From assembly GCA_946965045.2 (NCBI GenBank), contig OX337230.1:4216001-4280000 (forward strand): a DNA stretch of 64,000 nt, given 5' to 3'. Shown here one piece after another: positions 45,469-56,314 of this stretch; the first letter of the stretch is position 1; each line of letters opens with the position of its first letter. The translations under genes and the position numbers were made by a program. The notes beneath the pieces were generated by a model. The model saw nothing but the letters and a program-made list of their open reading frames with translations. It searched no databases and had not been told where the DNA came from. The DNA is from Epithemia pelagica (Eukaryota; Bacillariophyta; Bacillariophyceae; Surirellales; Surirellaceae).

Positions 45469-48131
45469 ATGTCTCGCCACATTTCCATGATTGCCGTCCA
45501 TGAGGGCCATCAACATTCTCCATCGACAGATCATCATCATCATCATCATTCGTTGCATCCCCATCATCATCCTGCACATCACGCAACGACGGACCGGTAT
45601 TCTCTCAACACGGTTCCACAAGTCAATACACAAGACTTTTTGGATTTGATTTCTCTGTATTCGCACGATCATGACAACAAGAGTATGGGATCACGACGCA
45701 ATAGCAGTCATGGCAGTTTGTTTGTCGTTGATCCAGATGCGGGCATTACACCGGGATCTTCACAGCATCAGCACTGTCACGTTGTCTTGCGACGGATGCA
45801 ATACTTGACTTGTGTGGCGGCCCTGGGAGGCTTTTTGTCGGGCTACAATACCGGCGTCATTTCTGGTGCGCTGTTACCACTCACGCGAGTCTTTGATTTG
45901 ACACCACTCCAAGAAGAATCCATTGTCAGTGCCACCATTTTGGCCGCCTTTTTGTCCTCTCTGGTATTGGGAGGCATTTTGAATCACTGTGTCGGACGCA
46001 AACGGACGATTTTGACGGCCGCCGTCTTGTTTGTGGTGGGCAGTCTCGTCTTGGTAGTAGCTCCGTCCTTTGCCTGGTTGGTGGTGGGAGAAGTCGTATT
46101 GGGCATTGGCATTGGCTTGGAATCCTTGACCAATCCCATGTACATTGCCGAATTGTCCAAACCCACGCTTCGGGGCATGCTCGTGTCGGCCTATGCCTGG
46201 ATGATGTGCTTTGGACAATTTTTTGGTACGTTTTCGTTGTTGTTTGGTTCGCTTTGGGGTGCTGGAGAGTGTCTGGTTACTGGTGTGCAATGTCCAAACT
46301 TGTGTTCGAGATGGAAAAAAGGCATTCTCGTGTCATGTTGACCAATACACTGTGCGAGTGTGTATGCACTGGAGGAACTTGTATGGAATTCTCTCAGTCA
46401 TGCTTTTTGTTTCTGGTGTGTTTTGGTTTGCTTTTTGTGGTGTATCGTTTCTCTATGACGAATATCTATATCTCTATAGCCGGTATGGTGGATGGTGTTT
46501 TTGGTCCCTACGACAATGGCTGGCGATTCATGTTTGGAACGGCCGTCTTGCCCGGCACTCTCATGTTTGTGGGATTTTGGGGCTTGCCCGAATCTCCCGC
46601 CTGGCTCTTGGCACAAGGTCACTGGCAGGAAGCGACGGGCATTTTAAAACGCTTTCGCGATACGGAAACACAAGCCTTGGAGGAAACACAGGATATTCAA
46701 GAATCCTTACGACAACAACAACAACAACAATCGAATCCGTCCTTGCAAGCACAACATCTTCCTCTTGTGGTGCACGACGACCACCACAACAACAATCATG
46801 CCCACGATACCGACGATACGGATACCGAAGGGGACGATGAGGACACGTCGTTGAGTGCCATATCACCACCACCACGAACAACCAACAATAACAGCACGTC
46901 GACTCTCTGGCACTTGTTTTGCTCTCCGTCTTTGCGTCGTGCCTTGATTGTGGGTTGTTCCCTCATGGTCTTGCAACAATTTTGTGGTGCCAATGTCGTC
47001 ATGTATTATTCGGCGACGGTCTATCGTCGATCGGGCTTTTCCGAAGTCACGGCACTGTGGTTGTCGGCCGTGACAGCCTTGGCGCAATTGATTGGGTTGG
47101 CCTTGAGTTTGGTACTGGTGGAAACGGCCGGACGACGACCCTTGGTCCTGGTCAGCTTTTTCGGCGTCGCCCTGTGCTTGTTTGGATTGGGCGTGGCCTT
47201 TTATGGCGCTCGCGTCACATCGCCCCTCGTGGATCGGTCCACGAGTGATGCCCAATGCTTGTATCAACCCGCCCTCGTCTGGAATGGTATTTCCAAGTAC
47301 TGTTTGGATTGTACCATGATGGAGGGATGTGGCTATTGTGGAGGAGCCTGTCTGGTGGGAGATCGAAATGGTCCCACGGGTGGCGGCGGCGATTGTCCGG
47401 CCGCTTCAACCTGGCACTATGAAGAATGTGACATTCCCACGTCGATTGCCTGGATGCCCGTCGTGTTGATGGTTTTGTATTTGATTGTCTTTGGCGTGGG
47501 CGCGGCTGGATTGCCCTGGACCATCAACAGTGAACTTTATCCCGTCCAATACCGCTCCTTGGCCGTGGCCATTAGTACCGGCATGAATTGGTTGTGCAAT
47601 CTCATCATCAGCAGTACCTTTTTGACCATTAGCGATGCTCAAGTCTTGACCTTGCATGGAAGTTTTTGGTTGTACAGTTTCATATCCCTTCTGGGAGTCG
47701 TTTGGTTGTATCTCGTCTTGCCCGAAACCAAGGGATTGTCACCCGAAAAGATTGAACAGTGCTTTGCCACCACTCATCATTCTTATGCGGATCCGTATCA
47801 TGGGTATCATGAAAGGAACCAGTATTCCAACACGTGCTGGCACTGGTGGAGGTCCCTGCTCTCCCACTGCTCGTCGTGTCTTTGTCGTCGTCCAAGGACC
47901 ATGACCCGCGACACATGGCCCGAACATGGTAAATGTTTGGTCATGGCGGAATCGGAAATCATGGAACGGCACTACGTGTTCTACGGCTCGACAACAACAA
48001 CAACAACAAGGTTGGAGATGAGACAAGGAGACCAAGAACCCTTTCTTCCTCCAACGACGGCCAAAGATTTCCTTCAAGACAACAATGATGATACACACGA
48101 CGACACGAACGGCAATGCTCGATATGCGTAA
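45469..48131 (+). CDS. Inositol/sugar transporter C (802 aa, two exons)
   Basis: Exons 45469-46225 and 46480-48131 join in phase 1 (donor gtacgt, acceptor tatag). The first intron of transporters A and B is absent here: the coding sequence runs straight through NPMYIAELSKP. The leader is His-rich (DHHHHHHSLHPHHH). SP motifs GFLSGYNTGVISGALL, PESPAWL, QQFCGANVVMYYSATV and PETKGL are present, as is the eight-Cys loop (CLYQPALVW, YCLDC, CGYCGGAC, YEEC). The central cytosolic loop has an acidic His/Asp insert (about residues 355-400). The C-terminus is about 100 residues longer than in A and B, with a Cys/Trp cluster (CWHWWRSLLSHCSSCLC) that might be lipid-modified (inference). Function as for A and B. 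Confidence 0.87.
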
Positions 48132-48635
48132 TGTCATTACACCATCACACATGCGTCCAACCCTCTCCCTATATCATGTATCAATGCTCGTCGACATGCC
48201 TACTCCTATTGCAATCCCATCCTACTCCGCCAATCCTCAGTGTGATTGTGTCCACAAACACCAGGATCCACCGTTCTTCTTCTACAGCTGTATATCTATA
48301 TATCCATGTACATAGTAATCCATCATAGACCAAGTATTCCAGTTGCGTGCTGCCAGTTGTAGTTCCAAAGAAGGCACGAGGTTCCACCCATTATTGCAAA
48401 GCAGACGAACTATATAGTACCCTATATAGTACTAAAGGTTTGGAGCATCACGGAATCTTATTCGTCTCAAACGAATATCTAAAAGAGAGTCTCCCATGTC
48501 ATCCGTGCATATACAAAAAGCCACGGGCTCCCTCCTCAAGAACCCCAAACACGGTTCCTTTGGTGTTGGTTCCTGCATTACGAATATACCTAGGAGTATA
48601 TGGTATGGCATACTGCTGGTGGTGTCGTACTACTA
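48132..48635. other. Convergent intergenic region
   Basis: 504 bp between transporter C (+) and ATG5 (-) 3' ends. Contains short TATATAG repeats (48410-48432). No gene seen. Confidence 0.5.
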
Positions 48636-49895
48636 CTACTTGGGCGGACCAACGAGGACAATGTGCAAAAAGCGATCGGGATGATGCAAGGTATGCCAGA
48701 GTTGCACCATGGGCGTCTCCAAGGGGAGTTGCGCCAAACCAGCAATAATCCATTGGACCTGTGAAGCAGCCTGCCCGGGTGGATCCTTGTCATTCGTATC
48801 ACTACTGGTTGGTTGTGCAGCGAAATACTCACCCGCATGTTGGACCAAGAAATCGCCCAAGGTTGTCCAAGAAAAAGAGGAGTTGGAAGAGTTGGTGGTG
48901 AACACGGGACAGGGTCGTTGCAGGGGCGGTCGGTCGTGGATCAAGAGACGAATGGGAAGCTTGACTTGTAGTTGTGGGTGTGATGAGGATGAGGATTCTG
49001 GGAGGGTTGCCGTCAAGAGCGGTTGATCGTACTTGGTCCACCATTCCTCCTGTTGGACCTGCCGATAGTGCGTATAAGCGGCTGTACCACCACCTTGCAG
49101 TGTCGTCGTTGTGGTTGTTGTATCATCACCGAGAATGGCGTGCCACAATCGTCCATGTTGTTCCTTGCTCAGTTTCAAGGCCGCCTTGGCCGATCCGGTT
49201 TGGATCGACAAGGCTTGTTTGAGCGAATGCTTGTAATAGTATCGAACTTGTTCCAACACGCTATGGTTGTGAATGGGCTGCCAAAAGGGCAAGAGTTGAG
49301 TTTGGGGATACAAGTTAAAGTGCAAGGTAATCTTCCACGGCAAGAATTTGGTCGTCGTCGTGTCAGTGATGTTGCTGTTTTTGTGAAATCTCACGGTATC
49401 GTACAAGACACCGGCAAACAAGTGCCATCGAAGCGGCGTTTGTGTTTCGTCATCTTCAAACCAACAAATGGGATAGGTCCATTCCTTCTTTGGAGTCTCC
49501 TCTGGTGGATCTTTGGTAATACCTTTTGGAAACTTGTTGTCGCTATCGTCGGTCTCTTGGAGACTGATGGCGCCTGGTTCCGGTTCGGTGCGTCGAATGG
49601 TTTGGTCCTGCTTCGGAGCAGTGTGGCTGTCTGGTTGGGAACCTGCTGCTGCTGCTCCTGCCGTGAAGAGGGTGAGGAGGGGTGCAAAGTCTTGCAGTTG
49701 GTACACCACGTCGCGGAGTGCGACATGCAAATAGGCATGTCGTGACACCAAAACATGGTGCGGTGGAGGAAGCGTCGGAGACGACAAGGAACGGTTGGAT
49801 AATCGAACCACGACGGGAATGGCACCGTCCCAATTCTTCTTTTGGGCAACAACCGAGTGTGAGGAATCCGAGTTGGTGGTGGTGGTGCTGGTCAT
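48636..49895 (-). CDS. ATG5: Autophagy protein 5 (419 aa)
   Basis: Single exon. The N-terminal NWDGAIPVVVRLSNRS and PPPHHVLVSRHAYLHVAL match the first ATG5 ubiquitin-like region. PLRWHLFAGVLYD and LPWKITLHFNLYP lead to HSLKQALSIQTGSAKAALKLSKEQHGRLW, the helical part with the ATG12 acceptor lysine expected in the SLKQA motif. The C-terminus VQLWHTLHHPDRFLHIVLV is the typical ATG5 ending. In the pathway ATG5 joins ATG12 and ATG16 to form the E3-like complex that lipidates ATG8 on phagophore membranes. A Glu/Asp/Pro-rich insert (about residues 90-145) is longer than in yeast or human. I chose ATG 49895 (MTSTTTTNSDSS) because upstream in-frame sequence is unlike the family. Confidence 0.9.
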   Translation of the reverse strand: MTSTTTTNSDSSHSVVAQKKNWDGAIPVVVRLSNRSLSSPTLPPPHHVLVSRHAYLHVALRDVVYQLQDFAPLLTLFTAGAAAAGSQPDSHTAPKQDQTIRRTEPEPGAISLQETDDSDNKFPKGITKDPPEETPKKEWTYPICWFEDDETQTPLRWHLFAGVLYDTVRFHKNSNITDTTTTKFLPWKITLHFNLYPQTQLLPFWQPIHNHSVLEQVRYYYKHSLKQALSIQTGSAKAALKLSKEQHGRLWHAILGDDTTTTTTTLQGGGTAAYTHYRQVQQEEWWTKYDQPLLTATLPESSSSSHPQLQVKLPIRLLIHDRPPLQRPCPVFTTNSSNSSFSWTTLGDFLVQHAGEYFAAQPTSSDTNDKDPPGQAASQVQWIIAGLAQLPLETPMVQLWHTLHHPDRFLHIVLVGPPK

Positions 49896-50450
49896 GGTGG
49901 TGTTGTGGTTGGTTCTTGTGTGTGTGTGTGAGAGAAACGATTGGGAAATGCAAGGGTCAGAACGACAAGCGCAAGATGATGGCGGTGTAGAGTGGAGGAT
50001 GGAAGGTTTTACAAGGAGGCAAGAAAGAATTGGCAAGAAAGACGCCAAACAAGAAAGAACGCCATGGTGTGTGCGTCTCCCCAAAAATTCTCACACACTC
50101 CGTCGGATATAGAATCGCATGTAGATCGCGTTTGTAAGAGCGCCGGCATGTGCTCTGAAGCAAGACCAAAACCGCACCCCGGATCGGAGGAAGAGGTGCC
50201 AAAAATTCCCGCCGACTTTTTCCCCACACAACCAAAGATTTATACCATGTGATTGATGCATTCTTTGGGTGGGAAGAATCCAATTTTTGGTGGTCTCTCT
50301 CTCCGAACAACAACAACAACAAGCCAGCGAACCGCCAAACCAAAGAGCCAAACCAGAAGGAGAGTGTTTCGGCAATCATCATTCCCTTGTGTCTGTTCTT
50401 TGAGAGCAGGAGGAGCTTTTGAAACAGTCCTTTCTATAGATACTAGAATC
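49896..50450. promoter_or_regulatory. Divergent promoter: ATG5 (-) / cation channel 1 (+)
   Basis: 555 bp between start codons. An in-frame ATG at 50256 would extend channel 1 by 65 residues. A (GT)n tract lies at 49917-49930. Confidence 0.5.
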
Positions 50451-51869
50451 ATGAACGCTACTGGAGGAGGAGGAGGATCTCCACCACCCTCCCCGCTTCG
50501 TGGAGATGCGCCCACTCTCTCGACGACGGCCACAACGACGCACTTTACCTTGGTGGTCGATGACAGTCCTTCCCCGCAACGACAACAACAACATCGTCAC
50601 CACTTGTCTCCTGGTCTCTTGGGCCATGTCAAACAGCACAAGCACAAGCAAGCTCGCATTTTGGGATGGGACGATACCATTCGCACACTCGACAGTGACG
50701 AGGAGGATGAAGCCGACTATTCGGAACCAGTCCATGTCGTGAGTGCGGCACCAACGCCTCATTCCTGTTGGCAACACTGGAGTCGCACGACGGGTCGTCT
50801 CGTACGCTCGCAATGGTACAAACGGACCGTCTTGGGTCTCATTTTACTGAATGCCATTTGCATGGCCGTACGAACGTGCGATTGGGTGCAACAACAAGAC
50901 GACAACAACAACAACCTGGTCGACTGGTCCAACGTGTTGGATACGGCGATTCGCGTCTTTCGTGTCCTTTTTACCGTGGAATTTGGCTTGGCCCTGAGTC
51001 ATTATCAACGCGTGGCCTTACGCCGGGGATGGTTGTGGTTGGATGCCGTCGTCTTGGTCTTGTCCTGGTGGGTCGCACCGAGCATGATGATTTTGCGATG
51101 TTTTCGATTGATTCGGGCCTTGCGCAAGGCCACTACCTTCCAAGTCGCCCAACTCAATCTCTTGGTCCAAGCCCTCTTGTTTGTCGTGCCCCAACTCTTG
51201 GCCGTCTTGCTGTTGGTGGGCTTGGTCCTCTTCTTGTTTGCCGTCATTATGACGGACTTGTATCAAGACGTTTACGACGACTTTCCCGACGCCTTGTCGG
51301 AGAATTATTTTGGACGCTTGGATCAATCGGCCTGGACCTTGTTTCAAATCATGACCTTGGATGGTTGGTCCACCATTGCCAATCAACTCATGACGGTGTA
51401 TCCCTGGTCGGCCGTTTTAATTGTCGTGTTTGTGATACTCACGAGTTTTGGTTTGGGTGCACTCATGATTGCCGTCATGGGACAAGCCTTGACGACCGTT
51501 GCGCAACAACGTCTCCACAAGGCCTTGCAAAATCAGCAACAGCAACAGCAACAACAAGATACTATCACTCCTTTGGATGCCGTCGTCGTGGATCCTAATA
51601 CGGCGACTGGACATGGTGTGACAGGAGACGATCTCGATCCCACTCTCAGCAGCAGTCATGCCGATGATCCTCACACACTGGTCGTCCTGCCGCCGACCAA
51701 GACCGTGTTGCCATCACCAACCTCCCAACACCAACAGCAGCAGCAGCTCGATCGACTCGAGGCCTCGATGCAACGACTGACTCAAACCGTCCAACAATTG
51801 GTCCTGGCGCAACAGGCCCTGCAACAGCAAACACTGCAACAACAAACACTGCAACAAGAACAATCATAA
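50451..51869 (+). CDS. Single-domain voltage-gated cation channel 1 (472 aa)
   Basis: One six-helix unit. S1 begins at YKRTVLGLILLNAICMAV; S4 reads MMILRCFRLIRALRKATTF with Arg at every third place; S5 follows as LLVQALLFVVPQLLAVLLLVGLVLFLFAV. The pore has QIMTLDGWSTIANQ, a single Asp-type filter as in bacterial-like Nav/Cav and diatom EukCat channels, then S6 AVLIVVFVILTSFGLGALMIAVMG. Four subunits would assemble into a Na+/Ca2+ channel in the plasma membrane (family knowledge). N- and C-termini are low complexity (Gly/Pro/His and poly-Gln, with QQQTLQQ repeats at the end, possibly a coiled coil). Start at ATG 50451; an alternative in-frame ATG at 50256 exists. Convergent with channel 2, 195 bp apart. 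Confidence 0.85.
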   Translation: MNATGGGGGSPPPSPLRGDAPTLSTTATTTHFTLVVDDSPSPQRQQQHRHHLSPGLLGHVKQHKHKQARILGWDDTIRTLDSDEEDEADYSEPVHVVSAAPTPHSCWQHWSRTTGRLVRSQWYKRTVLGLILLNAICMAVRTCDWVQQQDDNNNNLVDWSNVLDTAIRVFRVLFTVEFGLALSHYQRVALRRGWLWLDAVVLVLSWWVAPSMMILRCFRLIRALRKATTFQVAQLNLLVQALLFVVPQLLAVLLLVGLVLFLFAVIMTDLYQDVYDDFPDALSENYFGRLDQSAWTLFQIMTLDGWSTIANQLMTVYPWSAVLIVVFVILTSFGLGALMIAVMGQALTTVAQQRLHKALQNQQQQQQQQDTITPLDAVVVDPNTATGHGVTGDDLDPTLSSSHADDPHTLVVLPPTKTVLPSPTSQHQQQQQLDRLEASMQRLTQTVQQLVLAQQALQQQTLQQQTLQQEQS

Positions 51870-52064
51870 CGCGCCGCACTAGAGCACTCTACCCGACGAG
51901 TCGTACGAAACCAAAAAAACACCACCCAGAGACCATGGTACACAACAGACACACACACACAAAAGACCATGGTTTGTAAAACTGTATAAAAAATAAAGAA
52001 CCTGTTTCCTAGAGTATCTACCTTTTCGTCTTGGTTGTGGTTGGTTGCTCTCTCTCTTTCGTTC

Positions 52065-53501
52065 TCAACTCGTCGTCGTTCGTTCCGGCGGTTGTTGGTG
52101 TCTGGAATCGGTCGTGGAGCAGGATTCGGCAATTTCCACCGCGACATTGGCAGCCGACGATCGCAACGAGGCGGATCGCAGGGACCGGTTGCTGACATCC
52201 AACTTTTTGTGTTGGGCCAATTGTCGCGTCAAGACTTGCAAGGTCCGCAGGGTTTGTTCTTGCATGCTGGCCAATTCATCGACATAGGTTTCCAAGACAT
52301 CCAATTGTTCCCGGACATCTTCTTGCAAGGCCGGATGTTGGGATTCTTCACTGGGACTGGCTTCAAAGGTTCCATGCAATTTGGCGCGTTCTTCGTCTTC
52401 GAGAGCGGATACGGCATCGCAAATGACGGCAATAATGAGATTGACCACGACAAAGCCGGTAATAATGACAAAGGTAATAAAGGGCAACCAGGCCCAGGCG
52501 TACACGGCCATGACTTGACGGGCAATGTCGGCCCAATTGTCCAACGTCATGATTTGAAAGAGGGTAAAAAAGGTGTGATCGATCCGACCAAAGTAATTGA
52601 AATCCGTCTCGCCATCGTCAAACAAATCCTTGAACAATTGTGTAAACATGACGGCAAATATATACGACACCAAAAAGAGTAACAAACCAATCGCAAACAT
52701 GCGGGGAATCACACTAAAGAGGGCTATAGAATTGCAAAAGAAAAAGAAAAAAGAGAGAGGACAGCAAAGGAGACACCATGAGTACAAACACACTACCACA
52801 GACGAGTGCTACCCACCGGAATTCGGCGCCATCCAAACCGCAGAGCCAAGTGTCCGTTACGTACCGAGAATTAAATTTTTCATCACCTTGATGCGGGTAA
52901 TGAGTCGAAGGGCTCGAAAGATGCGAAAGGCTCGGACAATTTGGACGGAGGAAAAGGACCAACTGACGGTAATAATGATAAAATCAAAGGTTAACCATCC
53001 ATCCAAAAAGACTTGCCATCCATGATAGAGAAATTGCAAACCGAGTTCCATGGTGAAGATGATGAGAAAGATTTGATCAATCATTTCAAAGGCGGCATTG
53101 GCGATTTCGTTTTCTCGAATAAAATCAAAGGTTCCAATGCCCATCATAATGCCATTAATTCCAATCAAGGCGACAATAAAGAGTTGAACATCTTTGTTGT
53201 TGACAAACCGACCGGCAACTTGTCGCATTTCATGAAACTGATGCATCCCCGTCGCACAGGAGGCGGCACACCAGGCCAGAGTCAATCGTTCGGGATCGCT
53301 CCGAACGCGTCCTTCTTCATCGTTTCCGACATGACTGAGAGCGGAACGTCCCAAATCAATCTCTTGGTCCTCTTGTTGTTGTTGTTGTTGTTCTTGAAAA
53401 TTGTGGTGCAGCGGGGGTGTTTCGGAATACGGACTGTCACTGTTACTGCTAGGTAGTTCGGTAGTATGGACGGCGTTGGAGGAGGATGGATCCGACGACA
53501 T
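52065..53501 (-). CDS. Single-domain voltage-gated cation channel 2 (431 aa, two exons)
   Basis: Exons 53501-52865 and 52723-52065 join in phase 1 (donor gtacgt, acceptor tatag), giving ...KVMKNLI-LALFSVIPRMF. S1 begins near NNKDVQLFIVALIGINGIMM; S4 is VQIVRAFRIFRALRLITRIKVM with regularly spaced Arg. The intron falls just before S5 (FAIGLLLFLVSYIFAVMF). The filter is QIMTLDNWADIARQ, again with Asp. S6 is FITFVIITGFVVVNLIIAVICDAV. The C-terminal tail has a leucine/glutamine heptad-like stretch (LDVLETYVDELASMQEQTLRTLQVL), probably a coiled coil for tetramer assembly. It differs from channel 1 throughout and is closer to channel 3. Confidence 0.87.
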
Positions 53502-54402
53502 TTCGTCGTGGGTCGTTTGCGATGCAGTCAGTATTGGAAGAATGGAATTCAATTCCCAGCAAACCAACCAATCAGGAGAGATGGAGACTGGAAGGGTGAT
53601 GGGGATGCTGCTGCTGCTTTATGGATTACCCAGAGATTTCTCTTGCACCACTGCAACTCCAAACAGTGTAACAGTTGGAGCGCTCTAGTATTCTGCTCTT
53701 GTGGTTGACTGTTGACTGTTGTAAGAGGCCCTATACACAATAACAGCAACAAACCAAGACAAGAAGAAGGGAGAGAGAGACGCGATGGTGTGAAGTTGAC
53801 GATGGTGTTGCTGCGTTGCGCTTGCACAACCAAAAGACGACAACCGACTGTCACGGACATTGTCCGTCTTGAAACTGTATAAGGTTGGTCGTGATCCCAT
53901 ATACCTACAGATTGTAGTATAGTGAAGACACGTCTGCCGATGTCATCCGGGGGCTTCTCTCACGCCCGAGCTTTTCGATGAAAATATTTACTATCAAATA
54001 TCGAACTGTACAATCACATTGTTGCTCTCGGTAGTATAAAGAATGGATGAAAGAGTACTAAGTAAGGGGAGTGAAGGACCTTGAAGCGACAGAAGACTGA
54101 CACGCATCGAAATGTTTTGTAGTTAAATGAAGCCGTGGCCACGCCACGGAAAGAAAGAAGGGCCATTTTCTCACAATTTTTATTGGCCTCCATGATAGAT
54201 ACATGCAACATACACATAGCAGAGCTGCCAATTCCCAATATCCAAAAAGTCGAGCGAGAATCACCACTGGTGCTTTCTCTGGCATCTATCTGCATCAAAG
54301 AAAACAAATCGTCTAAAGAAACGTAGTAGAAGTAGAAATCCGAACACCACAATCACAACAGCAACTATCAAAAGAGAACGACGATTGGAGACGCTCTCTC
54401 TC
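53502..54402. other. Divergent intergenic region between channels 2 and 3
   Basis: 900 bp without a supported gene. Presumably holds the two promoters. Confidence 0.5.
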
Positions 54403-55952
54403 ATGTCCAGCTCGTCGCAACTCCATCTCTTGGCCAAAAACAAGGAATACGAATACGACGACGACGATGCTCAGTGTGAAGTGACCTTGGCCAATTCCGA
54501 AAGTCATCAATCCTTTCATCATTTGCTGCTGCACGAACAATCCTCGCAACGCTTTTCGGAACCACCACACGACGACGACGACCAAACAGTGCCCAGGGGC
54601 TCGGCCATGGTGTCGTCGTCCCTTCGAAGCGACAATGGTGTTCGTTCGTCGGGCAAAAGCTACTATTCGGACCATTCCATGCTCGACAATCCCTCCAAAC
54701 GGATACTGATAAAGGACAAGCTCAGCTCCATGGAACAACAAATTAACAGCCAAAAACAAAAGCCACATCAACAGCCAACACCAGGAGGAGGAGGCGGAAC
54801 CCATATTCACCATTCCGCTCTGCGCAAATTTTGAGACGCATGTGGCCGATTCATTAACCATTCACGAGTGCAAACGGGCATTATTGTGCTCATTGTCTTG
54901 AATGCCCTCTTGTTGGGCATTGCCACCTTTGACTTTGTCACGGACGACGACGAGGTCTCGCACATTTTTTCGCAAATTGACTTGTCGTTCTTGATTGTCT
55001 TTACCGTGGAATTGGTCTTGCAATACATTTATCGGGGTTGGCACTTTTTTACCGATTGTTGGCTCGTCTTTGACTTGGTCATTGTCTTGTTGTCCTGGTC
55101 CTTGGATTCCCTTTCAGTCTTTCGGGCCTTTCGTGTCATGCGAGCCATTCGGTTAGTCTCGCGTCTCAAATCGCTCAAAATTTATTACTCGCCTTGTTTC
55201 GTGTCGGTCCCAGTGTCATGGGCGTCTTGGCCCTGTTGGTCTTGATTTTGTACATTTATGCCGTGCTCTGTACCGAACTTTTTCGCGACTTGTACAAGGA
55301 GGGCTATACCGGCAAGGACTATTTTGGCAATCTCAGTTTAACCTGCTTTACCCTGCTGCAAATGGTCACGTTGGAATGGCAACGCATTGTCCGAGAAACG
55401 CAAGAAAAGTATCCCTGGGCCGGAATCTTGTTTGTCGTCTTTTTGGTCCAAACCAGTTTTATTCTGTATTCGCTCGTGATTGCCATTATTTGCGATGCCG
55501 TCAAGGAAACGGAACATTCCGACGAACATGAAGCGCAATTGCAAGAGGAACGGGATTCCCGGCTGCGATTGGCCCAACTCCAACACCACGTTTTGGAATT
55601 GACCCACCATCAACGACGGGCCCTGGATCATGTGGCCCAAGTATTGGCCCAAGTCCAAAACCTGGACGATGATTACGTCAAACAAGAATCGCTGACCCCG
55701 ACGGAACCCTTGTCGTCGGAATCGGATTCGTCGTCCGAAGGATTGGACGCTGCCCCCGAAGAGGAGACGGATGGATCCGAACCAGAAAAAGAACAAGAAG
55801 AACCATTCGTCGATTCCACCACTCAAGAGACGGTGGTGGAACCACCCCAAGGCAACATCACCACCACACGTACGAGAAGAAGAACAAGAAGAACCAATGG
55901 AAAGGACGACGACGATGAGGCAACCACAGGTTTGCTCCGAAAGGACGGTTGA
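54403..55952 (+). pseudogene. Single-domain voltage-gated cation channel 3, broken
   Basis: Homologous to channel 2. Two disruptions are visible. An in-frame TGA at 54832-54834 cuts ...SALRKF from DACGRFINHSRVQTGIIV, with the frame the same on both sides. One A is missing from the A-run near 55180, so KSLKI runs into IYYSPCFVS and stops at 55245, while the correct S5 LLLALFRVGPSVMGVL continues in another frame to TGA at 55950-55952. The filter is LLQMVTLEWQRIV, one residue shorter than in channels 1 and 2 (TLDGW, TLDNW). S4 is kept (VFRAFRVMRAIRLVSRLK). The C-terminal tail is acidic with a Ser/Glu-rich part. The TGA could instead mark an unrecognised intron, but no consensus donor and acceptor bracket it. 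Confidence 0.78.
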
Positions 55953-56314
55953 CGGCGCCCTTCTCCGGCAACTGCTGCATCTCTCCTCGGTTCGCTCACG
56001 AACCGGCAATTGCTACACTACACCCCACTGCCGTAGACTGTTTTAGACAAAAGAGGACGGAACGTTCTCGTCTCGAATGGTGTAGGAGTTCAAGGATCAT
56101 GAAACCATGTTGTGGGTTGATCTAAACTCATGTAGTAGTATATAGTATTATGATTAACTGGATTCGGATGGAACGTGTTCCTTCGATAGGAATCACCGCC
56201 CCACGAATCATGAATCGTGCATATAGAAAAAAAAAGTACCAACGGGCCCCCCTCGTGTGGGACTTGGGCCTTTATATTCTTGGTAGTCTCACATATTCCT
56301 CGGATGGATGCGGA
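55953..56314. other. Convergent intergenic region
   Basis: 362 bp between channel 3 (+) and the phosphoesterase gene (-). No gene seen. Confidence 0.5.
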
